Of a DNA stretch of 31,794 bases, positions 21,426 to 31,794 are shown piece by piece. The DNA comes from Apostichopus parvimensis (lineage: Eukaryota; Echinodermata; Holothuroidea; Aspidochirotida; Stichopodidae): contig KN888401.1 of assembly GCA_000934455.1 (NCBI GenBank), positions 1-31,794 of the forward strand, in the 5' to 3' direction. A program made the translations under genes and the position numbers. The notes beneath the pieces were generated by a model. It did not search any database, was not told where the DNA came from, and saw only the letters and a program-made list of their open reading frames with translations. Position 1 is the first letter of the stretch; every line of letters starts with the position of its first letter.

Positions 21426-22088
21426 AGCCACAATGTTTCTATTTACATCTCTGCTGATTAAGTTAACCCTTCCCACTGTGCTGATGACAGATTAACCATT
21501 TTATCTGTATTGTTGTGTTTCTCTCAGCCATGCAGTACATGTGACTAGTTTGAACATGAGATTCCAAGTTTCCATCTTTTTCCAGCTGCTACGTAGGTGA
21601 ATAAGGAAGTGTTCATGTATTTATTCAGTAACTAGATTTTTGTTGAGAGCATTAGTCCACATTCTTCTGGCTGCATGACGGACTAACATTATGCATTCAG
21701 TATTCACTTAGTATGAGGACAAATAGTGTTCACCACATATAGCTCTGATCATTTGCCAGACTACTGTAGTTATAATTTAACGTAGACTCTTATTATGGGC
21801 AAATAGTCAAGGCATATGAAAAAACACAGACCTGCAGTAATTTAACTTGTACAGTGATGGATTCTGGGGATCAAGGCACCTTTATAGCTGATTGGTACAA
21901 GTGTTGTGTTTATGTGCTTTGTGAGAAGTGAGAAGGTCCCTGTAAACACTTATATCCGTTCTAATGCCCAGCCCTTTTTGTAACCCACATCATAAACACA
22001 CCACTACTGCCAAGTTCCAACCAATTTCAAATTGATTTGGGTTCTTTACTTGGAATGATAAACTGAACATGGTTTTCTTCATCTACAG

Positions 22089-22136
22089 ATAGACTAAAAG
22101 AAGATATCTAGTGCATAGATATACAACCGCCAGAAG
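22089..22136 (+). other. METAP1D: METAP1D 5' UTR part of first coding exon
   Basis: A good acceptor (ttcttcatctacag, ending at 22088) precedes this stretch, and an in-frame TAG lies at 22116-22118. So 22089-22136 is probably the end of the 5' UTR, spliced to at least one non-coding exon further upstream that I cannot place. Confidence 0.6.
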
Positions 22137-25100
22137 ATGTTTCCAGCAAAACTTTGTTTCACCTCTAAAGGGCTCGGATCTCTTTTACATGTGCAATATC
22201 TGTCCCATCACGTGCCAAAGAGGACAATCTTTGATTTTTTTAAATTTTGGAAAGATCAAAAGCCAAAAACAAATCTCAAAGATCTACCATATGCAATAGT
22301 CACACCTGCCACAGTCAGCCCAAGAAGGGTTTTTCCAGAGCATATACAGAAACCTGAATATGCAGATACTGGAATCCCAGGGATGCCTTCACTATTTCCA
22401 ATCTTAGCAGATCATTTGGATGTAGAGAGGATGAGGGCGTCTGGTCAAATGGCTCGAAAGGTCTTGGATTTGGCAGCTAAAGAGGTGAAAGTAAGTATTA
22501 ATTACTTGGAGCCTTGAATTTTGTTCTCTATTTTCTCAACTCTTTGTTTCCTAATGTAATTAACTGGTAACAGGTAGTTGTAAAATCTACATGGATTAGA
22601 CAATATTGGATTAAGTTTTCACTACATTTATAGCATTCATAAAAAGTATTGCTTGAGAATCTATCATTATTAATATTAACTTGTGCTATATAATTCGAAA
22701 TATAATTATTAACCAGTGCTAAATAATTTGAACTCTAATTGCCATAATGGAAATGGGGTTCATTGGCTAGTGTCTTATACACCTAGGCTACTGTAAACTA
22801 AGGCCCTCATAAGTTTACATAAGAAAAACATTTATTTTAATGGAGATAAATGATTCAATATACTCTAGTAATAAAATAGTTTATTTGACGGAAATGGGCA
22901 GTGTCAGACAACACAGATGAATTATACAAAGAAAGCCTGACAGGGCAACAATGACTTAAATTATGACCAATCACAGTCACTCGCCCATAAGGAATTGAAG
23001 AAACACTCGCAGCGAATAACCCGAGCAGAAGAGCAACATGCACAAACCAATACTGTAGCTCTATAGTTGTCTAGATGTGGGGAGAGAATAGAGATATTGT
23101 AATCCGCATGTCATTAACAGACATGTCACGATTGGTTACAATGCTTTTATGAACATGAAATAGATTTACCCATGTATGCGTTTGGTCACTAAAAACTGGT
23201 CAGATTGCTTGGCTGGCGTACCAGGAGTGAAGAGCGTTTAATAACGACTTACATATTCTGGGAGTGAACATGGAGAGATTATATTACTTATGGGAAAATA
23301 AAAAAACAAAAAAAAAAAATAATTCCATTATCAAAAGATGGAAACATAGAATCAACATTGTATAACTGAAACAAAAAAGAAAGTGCCTTAAATGTGAGAC
23401 AAACATCTCCTTAATGTGCCTTTAATCCTTTTACAAACAATTTGAGGAGCAGTAGCCTTAGCCTACCTGGTTGGTATGGGAGTATGCAGATGTTATACAA
23501 ATATTAAAGTTTTTAATTTTTCATTGCAATCACTTCACAATAATTTTGTAGTCCTGTTTCATGCTGTACATGTTCTTAAATCTTCTTTTTCGTATTTCAA
23601 TATATTTAGGTTGGTATAACTACAGATGAAATTGATGAAGTCGTGCATCAAGCCTGTATTGATAACAAGGTTTATCCCTCACCATTAAACTACAAAGGCT
23701 TTCCAAAGTCAGTTTGTACATCAGTCAATAATATACTTGTTCATGGAATACCTGACAGCAGACCACTTCAAGATGGTGACATCATCAATATAGATATCAC
23801 AGTAAGTGCAGGGAATAATTTCAATTGGATCAAAATGTCAAATGTTATTAAACCTATTTGAGTCACTTCATTTTTTAATCTTATTGATTCGATTTATGAC
23901 TCTTGAGTTTAATCAAATGAAAAAAGCACTGAAAACACTGAGGCAACAGATACGAATAGTGCTGTATATTTCATGTTTTTCTGTGATAAGTTTATCATAT
24001 TGCAGACAAATTTAACCCTTGAAGTGTTGTTAGCTGACAAAGCACTGAGTAATGGCAAGCAAAATGCAACATGACTCTTCTATGTTTATAAAATAGGAAT
24101 AGTGTTATATACCTTTCCCAGGTATAGGTTTCTACATGGAGTTGTTAACATTGTCTATTTTAACATATCGTGTACACAATCCAAATTTCAGAGAAGAATT
24201 GATGAAAAATTACTAAAAAAAACGTTTGACTACTAATTCATTTAATTTGTGTCTGTTTCTTGAAAATAAACACCTATTTTAACCTTAATAAAATCAGTTT
24301 TACCATATGAAATATCTCTCAGTTGATGCCTTTCTTGTAGAATTATTTCTTTTACCTGCCTGCCTGCCTCTTTTTTTTTGATTAGATTTACCAGCATGGT
24401 TATCATGGGGATGTATCAGAAACATTTCTAGTAGGCGACGTCGATAAAAGAGGCAGGCAGTTGGTTGAGATGGCAAGACAATGCAGAAACGAAGCAATAT
24501 TGACCTGTCGCCATGGCAGAAAAATCAGTGAAATCGGAAACATGATCTCGTAAGTCAGAAAGTGATATTCTTTTGCAATGTGATTTAATTGGAATTGCCA
24601 GTAACATCACCTAGACATTGAAAAAATAAAATTGGTTTATTCCTTATCAGGAATTGGTATTTGATTTAATACAGGCCCAGAAGACAGACCAGATTGGATC
24701 TATTTTATATACAGTAATGTAGTCAATGCATTCTGTTGAGAGATCTCACACTAGGCCAGGGGGAGCTGCATGAGCGAAAAGGTCGTTGTCAGCCTCTGCA
24801 TTCATCATAATGACGGCTGCACTTTGTGTTTTACCTCTTAAAGATTAAGTTAAAGATATTTGCGTGAAGACAAAATGACAGTCTGAACTAAGGTCTTCTG
24901 AAACATTGTTATGAATGCCTTCAAATGACATGCATCTCACTTTGTAACTAATGTCTCTGTTTAGTGTTGTGCTACTTATGTCGTTTTGATAGGTAGTTTT
25001 GCGATTAACTGCTACCATTTGTCTATCTTTGTTTCATGGAGAAGAAATATTTGTGATTTACAGCACGCTATTTAATCATATTCCAGAATAAGAAACATTT

Positions 25101-26879
25101 GTAGTATACATATTGCTAGACCTTATGAAAGTCTTACGGTCTGTAGATTTAGTACTGTATGTTTTACTCTAACCAACCCTCTCATCTGCTCACCTACAAT
25201 CTCCCCCTCCCTTTACTACTTCCCCATTCCCTCCCGGCCCCCACACCTACCTCCCCTCCCAGATACATTTACAAGATTTCAAAACCTTTGCATGACCGGA
25301 CTGGAATTTATCCCTTTAATACTTCTGACAACTCCCTTCCTATTTCGTTATTTTTTCTCTTTTCAATTGATAGAAAACATGCAGGACAAGCAGGATTTGC
25401 TATCTGTCCGATATTTGTCGGCCACGGCATAGGAAAACTATTTCACTGTAAACCAGACATTTGGCATTATGGTAAAGTTTGGTTTGGTACTGCAAGTACA
25501 GTTGAATTTATTAACAAATTTATGTCACCAGCTAAACCAGACTGGTCTAAATGTGGAGGTAGGATAGAAATAGGCAATAATGTAGTTTTCCATGCCTATA
25601 CGAAACTGATATTCTTCTTCAAACTTTATGATACTTCCTGTTACAAGATAACGATGCCAAAATGACACTCATTGAGCCCTCTTCTTTAGCGTTGATTAAA
25701 TAGTGGCTATTTTATCATTTCAAAAAAGAAGCTGTTTAATTATGAAAGGAAAGGCTCTTTTTTATCAAATTATCATTCGAACACGGTGTTATGATGTAAT
25801 GAAACATATCAATGTGCACCTTCTCAATGCGAATTCTGGTCTGAAAATTTGCCTTCAACTTTTAATGCATCAGTATGAAGGTTATATGTTCAACTTACAT
25901 ATAATATTTACTCGAACTTTACTTTGTTTATTTTTACCTGATAATAACAAATTGTTTTAATGAATTTTTCAGAGAATGGAACTTCAAATGACAAATTCAT
26001 ATACTAGTTCAGATACTTTAGTTGTGGGAGAGCATGGGAGCAATGGCATGCTTTGACTAGACTGGTATTAGGACCAGTGACCATTAGTATACAAGCTATA
26101 TTAAAGTTGATTAAAACCTGTTTTTCAGTTGCTGTAGTTGACTATCGACGATTAATGTTGTTTATTACAAAATGCAACCTATGACCTTAGGTCACTGGTT
26201 GCCTAGGTTGGGATCCCCTTTTAGTCCAATTATTAAACCTGTTCCATTTTCTTATATCCAGTTTATATTTCTTTTTACAATATATTTAAACTTCTTAGTG
26301 AGATAAGAGGAGGTTGAAGGAGGGGGAGTATATGGTCAGTACTTGTTTGAGTAAAGAATTTTTTGACTTGACCAGGTTGTTTTTTTCATTTTCAGCCAAT
26401 AACTATCCTGAGGAAATGCACGAGGGTATGATTTTTACGATAGAACCAGTCATCTTAGAGTATCGAGATGATCCTCTAGAAGATGAAGATGGATGGACTG
26501 TCTACTCAAAGAACTATGCAAGGTAAAGACTACAGTATAATAGTCATCTACCACAGAAGAACCTGCTGGCTGCATATTCTCACCAAAAAATGTATACACA
26601 GCCCTGACAGATACACTTTCCATGTGATCTGTTTGTAATTCACTCATAAAATTTTGGATAATGGGATGTCTGTGCAGTAGTATTATTATTATATTGTTGT
26701 GTGTTATTTCTTCTCCTTTCAGGTCGGCTCAGTTTGAACACACAGTTCTCATCACAAACACCGGAGTAGAAGTTCTCACAGCTGGAGCCAACGAAACCTT
26801 CTTAAATGTTTCAACAGAATGCGAAGATCCAGAATCCGTTTTAGATGCGGAAGACCAAGAGTGGAAGTTTAGGCCTTGA
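22137..26879 (+). CDS. METAP1D: methionine aminopeptidase 1D, mitochondrial (six coding exons)
   Basis: Coding exons are 22137-22490, 23610-23801, 24386-24549, 25374-25471, 26396-26522 and 26723-26879 (TGA stop), all with GT-AG introns, joining to 363 aa (human 335). The exon junction phases are 0, 0, 2, 1, 2. This type I (MAP1) aminopeptidase removes initiator methionine from proteins made in mitochondria, after deformylation. The five metal ligands of the family are present: D180 (INIDIT), D191 (GDVSET), H254 (FVGHGIG), E286 (FTIEP) and E317 (AQFEHT). The active-site histidines H163 (VHGIPD) and H261 are also present. [12 protein letters not shown] followed by [18 protein letters not shown] is nearly the vertebrate sequence. 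The N-terminus is basic and hydrophobic ([12 protein letters not shown]), as in a targeting segment. The start was chosen because an in-frame TAG at 22116-22118 precedes this ATG and position -3 is A. An acidic tail after about residue 335 exceeds the human C-terminus. Confidence 0.96.
22491..23609 (+). other. METAP1D: METAP1D intron 1
   Basis: Donor gtaagt, acceptor atatttag. AT-rich, with an A-run near 23300-23320. I see no other structure. Confidence 0.7.
24360..24460 (+). promoter_or_regulatory. METAP1D: possible RNA hairpin enclosing the METAP1D exon 3 splice acceptor
   Basis: Intronic CTGCCTGCCTCTTTT (24360-24374) is the exact reverse complement of exonic AAAAGAGGCAGGCAG (24446-24460). 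The 71 nt loop holds the rest of the T-run and the acceptor AG at 24384-24385. The stem takes up part of the pyrimidine tract. A role in splicing is inferred from position only. Confidence 0.4.
24550..25373 (+). other. METAP1D: METAP1D intron 3
   Basis: It contains a C-rich tract at about 25196-25262 (ctccccctccc through ccctccc) well upstream of the acceptor ttgatag. Nothing else was recognised. Confidence 0.6.
25472..26395 (+). other. METAP1D: METAP1D intron 4
   Basis: The exon 4 reading frame stays open for about 64 codons into this intron, stopping near 25664, so a retained-intron transcript would make a truncated protein lacking metal ligands E286 and E317. The rest is AT-rich without recognisable elements. 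Confidence 0.5.
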
Positions 26880-27203
26880 TTTTGCCCTGCTTGACATCAC
26901 ATGTTGATGTCAAAACTATGCTAAGACTAAAACAAAAATGTTACAAACTGTCTTTGTCTCTTGTGATGACAATAGGTTTAAGTCTAGAATTATCACAGCA
27001 GCCAGTTTGTGGTGGGGAAAGATTGCCACATTGCAACGGATGACATTTTACCTTTCAAGAGGCCATTTTGGTTGACACGGTAGAATGGAATTACAAACTG
27101 GCCAAATGTGAATCCCATGGACAAGTGTCCAGATGAAGTTAATAACACACAAACGTACTCCATGATAATCGGAAGTTTCTGCGGTAGTAGATACAGGCAA
27201 ACA

Positions 27204-27209
27204 AATAAA
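27204..27209 (+). other. METAP1D: possible METAP1D polyadenylation signal
   Basis: AATAAA about 325 nt past the METAP1D stop. Further AATAAA copies lie at 27808 and 27977, so a longer 3' UTR is possible. Confidence 0.4.
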
Positions 27210-27501
27210 GCTACCACAATGCAGATAGCACTGTTAGATATCTATTGTAAGTGGGATGCTGTCAAATTCAGTTTGGTTTGAATTTCAACCCAAAAGAAAG
27301 ACTTTCTTACCAGTAGATGGAGTCATTGAACAACTTGGACTTGCATTATTTCAATTGTGCAGTTTGAGGATTTGTTTACTTCATTACGTTGTAAAGTATA
27401 CACTGATAGCTAGCCAAAACTGTCTATATGGGAGAACTGCATTGCCTATCCAACACATATGGCCACTTTATCGAGCAGCCACAGTGAATTAAATACAAGA
27501 G

Positions 27502-27990
27502 CTAATTCTCCCAATGAAACAATTGTTGTATAGTTGATATTTGGGCTGTGCCTTGACACTGTTGGGGCATTGTGTATGTACTATCAAGTATCAACTGTAT
27601 GATTGCCCACTCAATCATCAACATCCTCACTTGTGCATATCCGTAGGCAAAGTTCTCGTTTGTGTAGGATATGTGGAAGTAAATGTTTCCTTTTGTGCAT
27701 GGAAATGTATTGTCTCTCGGATGAACCAATGTACATTTTAGCCTAATAACGTGGACTGGCCTTTGATGTTTATGCATTATGCAGGTTACCATTTTAACTT
27801 TACCTTCAATAAAGAAGAGTAATGTTGCTTCAAACTGATTGGTCCATTGTGACCTAACTGGTAATGTGATTGGCTGGAAGTTTGTAGTTTTCCACGTCCT
27901 GTAGGATCTCCCTGTGCCTTGCACGTAAAAGACATCATTAAAATTGTCTACAGATTGTAATTTAATCCCTGAACTGAATAAACACAACAC
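27502..27990 (-). other. unrecognised 162-codon open frame, downstream of METAP1D
   Basis: A - strand ATG-to-stop frame (MLCLFSSGIKLQSVDNFNDV and onward) that is unusually long for such AT-rich sequence. I recognise no domain, signal peptide or membrane segment. It would overlap a long METAP1D 3' UTR in antisense. It may be chance, an eroded gene or a repeat fragment. Confidence 0.2.
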
Positions 27991-28417
27991 AGTGATATTT
28001 GGTCTTCTGGATTGATTATTTGCTGATTTTTTTACCTCAATTTGTCGCTCTACAAGACATTGAAGTTCCTTTCCCGAGAAGGGACCAACACAATAGAGTG
28101 GTATACAGTGGTATAATTTGTCCCATGCTTTGGAAGGATGGATGCTATAACCCCTTCCCTTATGAACCTTGGCATTTTACACACATTTTGGAAAATTGCA
28201 CTAAACTTTTTGTCAGTATCCTTAACATAGAGGAATGGTCCCACTCCCCACATTTCTTTTTTACGACTTAAAGCAGACCTGATTAAATACAAAACAAACA
28301 CAGGAATTCTGAGCAAGGAGGGGCACCAACAATTTAGTGAGAGGCATAATATGAGTGTCATGTCCTTGTCAAGTTTTTATACACATAAAATGGTAGTTCA
28401 AATCGGGTGGGTGGGTA

Positions 28418-28500
28418 GGGGGGGGGGAGCTGGTACAGTAGTCTACACGAGGCGTAACGGCCCCGATGCCCGGCGGTGTCAACCGGCCTGCATGGAGGTA
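28418..28500. other. G-run followed by GC-rich CpG patch
   Basis: A run of ten G at 28418-28427 is soon followed by about 50 bp of CpG-rich sequence (gaggcgtaacggccccgatg, then cccggcggtgtcaaccgg) within otherwise AT-rich DNA. It may be a fragment of a GC-rich mobile element. I do not recognise it. Confidence 0.4.
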
Positions 28501-28880
28501 TACAAATAAACCAGGAAAGCAAACATAAATCGGTTACGAGTCTTCAAATTTGTGACACTCATAAGTCAGTATAATAAATTTAGCAAAAATGGTCAAGTCA
28601 TATCTTTGAATAGCAATACATATCCAAGCATGCACAGTATATGTAATGGCACACTATCACTTTCCTTTATGGCCAAATATTCTTACGTGTAAATCTAATT
28701 TAAAGTTTGACCAGTTCTTTGCATTTTGTGAGGCTACGTGCATCTCATCCCCCAGCTTACATACAGCTGGAACTTTTTCACTACTCCGGATGACTTATTT
28801 GAGGCAAACTAGAAGCCATCGAGTGGCTCTTAATGTAGTGGTGTCACGTGTTATATGTTTTGACTTGTTCTCAGTATAAG

Positions 28881-28943
28881 ACCCTCCCTGCACCCTCCCC
28901 CTTTCCCCTTCACCCTCCCCCTTTCCCCTCATCCTCCCTCCCC
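28881..28943. repeat. 20 bp C/T-rich minisatellite
   Basis: caccctccccctttcccctt at 28891-28910 is repeated at 28911-28930 with one change, within a longer C-rich tract. Confidence 0.8.
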
Positions 28944-29463
28944 GTGCGGATTTACATTGAACACCGACTAGCACAAACTTCTTTCATCTTTAACAGGAGA
29001 ATGGTTCCTATTCCCTCCGAATCAGGCTTCCCTGACAGCCTACATGAAATTCCGTGCGTGTATCTGAAGAATCCTTAAAGTACACGATGTGACAGTTTTG
29101 TTCGGTTTTCGTGTCTGATTATACAGAAAACACTTTGAACATTAAGTATTGAACCACGTAGCCTCTATTTTGGGACTTCGTCAATACGTAGGCTATATGC
29201 GAACAAACTTGGTAAGTGTAAGCTACACAAGATGTAACATATAATCCATTGCTACTGTACTGTATTACTTGTAGGCGTATTTCATTATCGATCAGCCCCT
29301 TACCAGTCTGAATAATAATGTTATACTATAAACTAGGGTTGAACGATAAACGTACCAACTCACTAAATACGCCAATCCCCAACTTGGAAGATACTCAAGA
29401 ATCAACGATAATCCAGTAAGATAAAGATTAGATAAAATAATTATGTAATTTATTGATATGCTA

Positions 29464-29501
29464 TCACATGACCGTCAGTGTTTGTTGTCTTATTGACGTC
29501 A
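29464..29501 (+). promoter_or_regulatory. M-box/E-box plus perfect CRE, candidate promoter
   Basis: TCACATGAC (29464-29472) and TGACGTCA (29494-29501) lie about 50-90 bp before an ATG that opens a coding-looking segment, in CpG-richer sequence. A TFE/USF-type E-box beside a CRE is usual for housekeeping promoters. The motifs are seen; the function is inferred. Confidence 0.35.
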
Positions 29502-29551
29502 TAACTTTGGGAATTCGCCAAGCCTTCCAGTTAGTAAACAAGTAAACAAAT

Positions 29552-29716
29552 ATGGAAACCTTTACCGACACAGTGAACTTGAAGTATTACGAATGGGCCA
29601 ATGTAGAACTTGTATGGTTTATTAGGTATGGGTTGTTAAGTTATCGCCAGATGTATTTGCGAAGGCCCAGCAAAATGTTGCAGCAGAAACAATACGTTAT
29701 ATTTCTTTTTATATAA
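29552..29716 (+). CDS. possible first exon or 54-codon small ORF of an unrecognised gene
   Basis: ATG at 29552 opens METFTDTVNLKYYEWANVEL, then VWFI. It then either reaches a donor-like AG|GTATGG (exon end 29625, phase 2) or reads on to TAA at 29714-29716 as a 54 aa peptide rich in aromatic and basic residues (RYGLLSYRQMYLRRP). The position just downstream of the CRE and E-box supports a first coding exon whose remainder may lie beyond 31.8 kb. I do not recognise the protein and found no sure second exon. Confidence 0.3.
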   Translation: METFTDTVNLKYYEWANVELVWFIRYGLLSYRQMYLRRPSKMLQQKQYVIFLFI

Positions 29717-30799
29717 AAGTTGCGTTGTATCGCCTTTCATAAAAGGAAATGGTCTGAAAAAGCACATCTCAGATATAGTTGATTATTACGTCACCTCGTG
29801 GGCCGGGTGCTTAATGGTCTATTCATTTTCCACTTCTCGATGTTTTGGATATAATCTGCACTGATAGTGATATTAGTGATGGGCTGGGGTACCTATCAAA
29901 TTTACTCATCTGAAAATTTAGATGGTCCTTTTAGAAAGTGATAATTGAACTAAATAATGATATTCAGTAAGTTCAGTTAGTTGTCCACTAAAGTAAGGCT
30001 AGTAAGCACTATACTGTATGGAGGGCATTGTGAAAAGTTCAGCTGAAAGAAACTATACCAGTAGGCACTCACTATACATTTCAAGGGGACATATCATGCA
30101 GTTAGTGCAACCAATCTAACTTCGAAAACATTTACATTTATACACGTCGACAGAAATCGTGTGGATGCTTATAGACGATCATTGTCGAATGTTGAAAGGC
30201 ATTGCCATGCACCTTAGTTTGAGAGTAAACTCAGACCGGAGAGGTAGGGAACATAAATATTCTCGACTTTTCTAAGATTACTAACATTCTCTGCACTGTA
30301 ACTATGACTATTCCAAACATGATATCGCTACTTAGGGGATATATAAGATGAGATATGGGGTGCGCTCTTTCATCTCAAACAGTATAACGATGAAATAACA
30401 CTGTTCCGAATTGACTTCCCGGAGTGCAAAGGTTAGTTTTCCTACCATGCATCATGAGCGTGGCAATTAGTTTTGTTGTTATAAGGTCGTTGTATTGAGT
30501 CATACGGCGGGTAGTATTGTTATCAATTATTACGTGTGTAAATAGTAGTAAGTTACATAATCTGATTAGAGATAAGCAACATCTTGTAACTTTGAACTTC
30601 CTTAAACTCTCAATAAGTAATTGAGCCAAGTTGCACCATTCAAATTTTGACAAAACAGCCGTAGGGAATGACAATCAAAGACAATCAAGGTGTTCCATTG
30701 TCACAGTTTAGACTAGAATCCCCTTCTCCTCCGTATGTTTGTATTTTTTCTGATAATATTCAAAACTATTGTAAAACTTTATAAACAAAAACGAGTTTC

Positions 30800-31010
30800 T
30801 TATTTTCGAAATTTTGCAAATAAAATATCGTACTTTCGAGCATGTTTACATGCAGGAAATGTTGCGATAAAATAGTCAACATGATACAAAATTTCAAAAT
30901 GGCGAGTTATGTCTCAATATTTCGACAGTCGAAAATTTCGGTGCAATGTCGTAATTCCGGCAGGAAAATTTGAAGATAAAAAGTCGTAATTTCGAGGAAC
31001 AAAGTCAAAT
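30800..31010. repeat. cluster of TTTCGA-centred repeats
   Basis: TTTCGA occurs four times in about 190 bp (near 30804, 30833, 30919 and 30989). It is mixed with related gtcgaaaatttcgg, gtcgtaattccgg and gtcgtaatttcgag segments. This is a degenerate, partly palindromic repeat field. Confidence 0.5.
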
Positions 31011-31016
31011 GGTCCT

Positions 31017-31699
31017 CATAAAGTCAAAGTTCGCAGAGGATGGTTGCATTTTTCATGCATCAATTCAGTCCAAATGTATGAAGTATATATAGAAAGTCGA
31101 AACCTTGCGAGACCTTGAGAATAATAAGGTCTAGATCTGATAGAAAACATAGACATTTGATTAAAATAAACGTAAGGACTTTCCAGTCCTATCTGGGCCA
31201 CCGTAGCATCTACAAAACTTCTTCTTCTAGAGCCTGAAACCAGACCACTTCTTCCTCCCCTCCCCTATCCCCATTTTGTGATAGCTACCGACAGTACTGT
31301 CCGCGGATAGAATGCTGTAGGGAGATATACGGAATTCAATGTCACACCAGCACATTACTACGGATTTTCCCTCCGTGGTTACATGCCGGTAGTGACCTGC
31401 CTGCCTAAACAGGCCAAATTACTTATCAACTTGTCACAACCTTCAACGAGTTCATAATGTATTGGCAAGGAACACCATGTTACGTGATATTGACTAAAGA
31501 CACAACCGCCTAATCTTGCTAATGAGTTATTACATCAGCGATATGTATACTTAATCAGTTACAGCTGTGATAAGAGTATGTACGTATATACATCATAATT
31601 AAATATTATGAAAAACTTGGCCAACAGCCAATAAACATTGCTCATTTGAGGAAAACAACACTCACAATCCCTCACCCTCCCTCCCCGCCTCCCCCGGAG
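31017..31699. other. distal region, no gene recognised
   Basis: No exon is supported. A C-rich tract at about 31670-31697 adjoins the truncated foldback copy that ends the window. Confidence 0.5.
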
Positions 31700-31794
31700 A
31701 AAGATGTAATTTGTTCCATTCAACTCGGCTGCGCCTCGTTGAATGGAACATTCCATCTTTCAACTCATGAAATATTTGCACTATTGCACTCATA
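31700..31794. mobile_element. second copy of the intron 3 foldback element, cut by window end
   Basis: These 95 bp match 7429-7523 with three differences. The copy starts abruptly after a C-rich tract and lacks the left arm, and its right side runs off the window. Confidence 0.88.

Noticed and set aside
25472-25665. Continuation of METAP1D exon 4 into 64 more open codons
   Set aside because: The donor after CATTATG at 25471 joins cleanly to exon 5 and restores the family alignment (IWHYANN through [11 protein letters not shown]). The read-on looks unlike METAP1D and is best taken as open intron.
28997-29078. Possible terminal exon after ctttaacag, ending in a stop
   Set aside because: The acceptor is fair, but the peptide is not recognisable and no upstream exon pairs with it.
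1-31794. CRISPR arrays, bacterial operons, phage or viral genes
   Set aside because: None seen; the introns, SINE and LINE traces show animal nuclear DNA.

Overview
This is an AT-rich animal nuclear window. Its genes are split into many short exons with GT-AG introns of about 0.2 to 2.2 kb, and the rest is rich in small non-autonomous repeats. The two genes I can establish are closest, from memory of the families, to vertebrate HIBCH and METAP1D. Together with the repeat types (hAT-like and foldback MITEs, a CR1/L2-like LINE tail, a tRNA-like SINE), this suggests a marine invertebrate deuterostome, perhaps an echinoderm. The species call is inference only.

Layout, all on the + strand: 1-4.77 kb is the presumed HIBCH upstream region (CRE/E-box/TATA cluster, a 68-76 bp tandem repeat, a 540 bp foldback element). 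4,773-15,902 is HIBCH, complete in nine coding exons, with introns carrying a SINE, foldback elements, a 22 bp minisatellite and an intact-ended hAT MITE with an 8 bp target-site duplication. 15.9-22.1 kb is intergenic or 5' UTR intron: duplicated blocks, a G-run, a LINE 3' fragment and a nested inverted-repeat element. 22,137-26,879 is METAP1D, complete in six coding exons. 26.9-31.8 kb is downstream sequence. It holds an unexplained 162-codon open frame on the - strand, a GC-rich patch, a possible new promoter with a first exon near 29.5 kb, and a second, truncated copy of the foldback family seen in HIBCH intron 3.

Both genes encode predicted mitochondrial proteins. HIBCH acts in valine catabolism, and METAP1D removes initiator methionine from organelle-made proteins. 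They sit head to tail, about 6.2 kb apart from stop to start codon. CpG dinucleotides look sparse across both gene bodies and commoner in the flanks, as expected for mosaic gene-body methylation. I saw no bacterial-type system, CRISPR array or viral gene. The most interesting items are a 69 nt in-frame extra exon in HIBCH, a 15 bp exon-intron pairing that would bury a METAP1D 3' splice site, and the candidate promoter and first exon at 29.5 kb.
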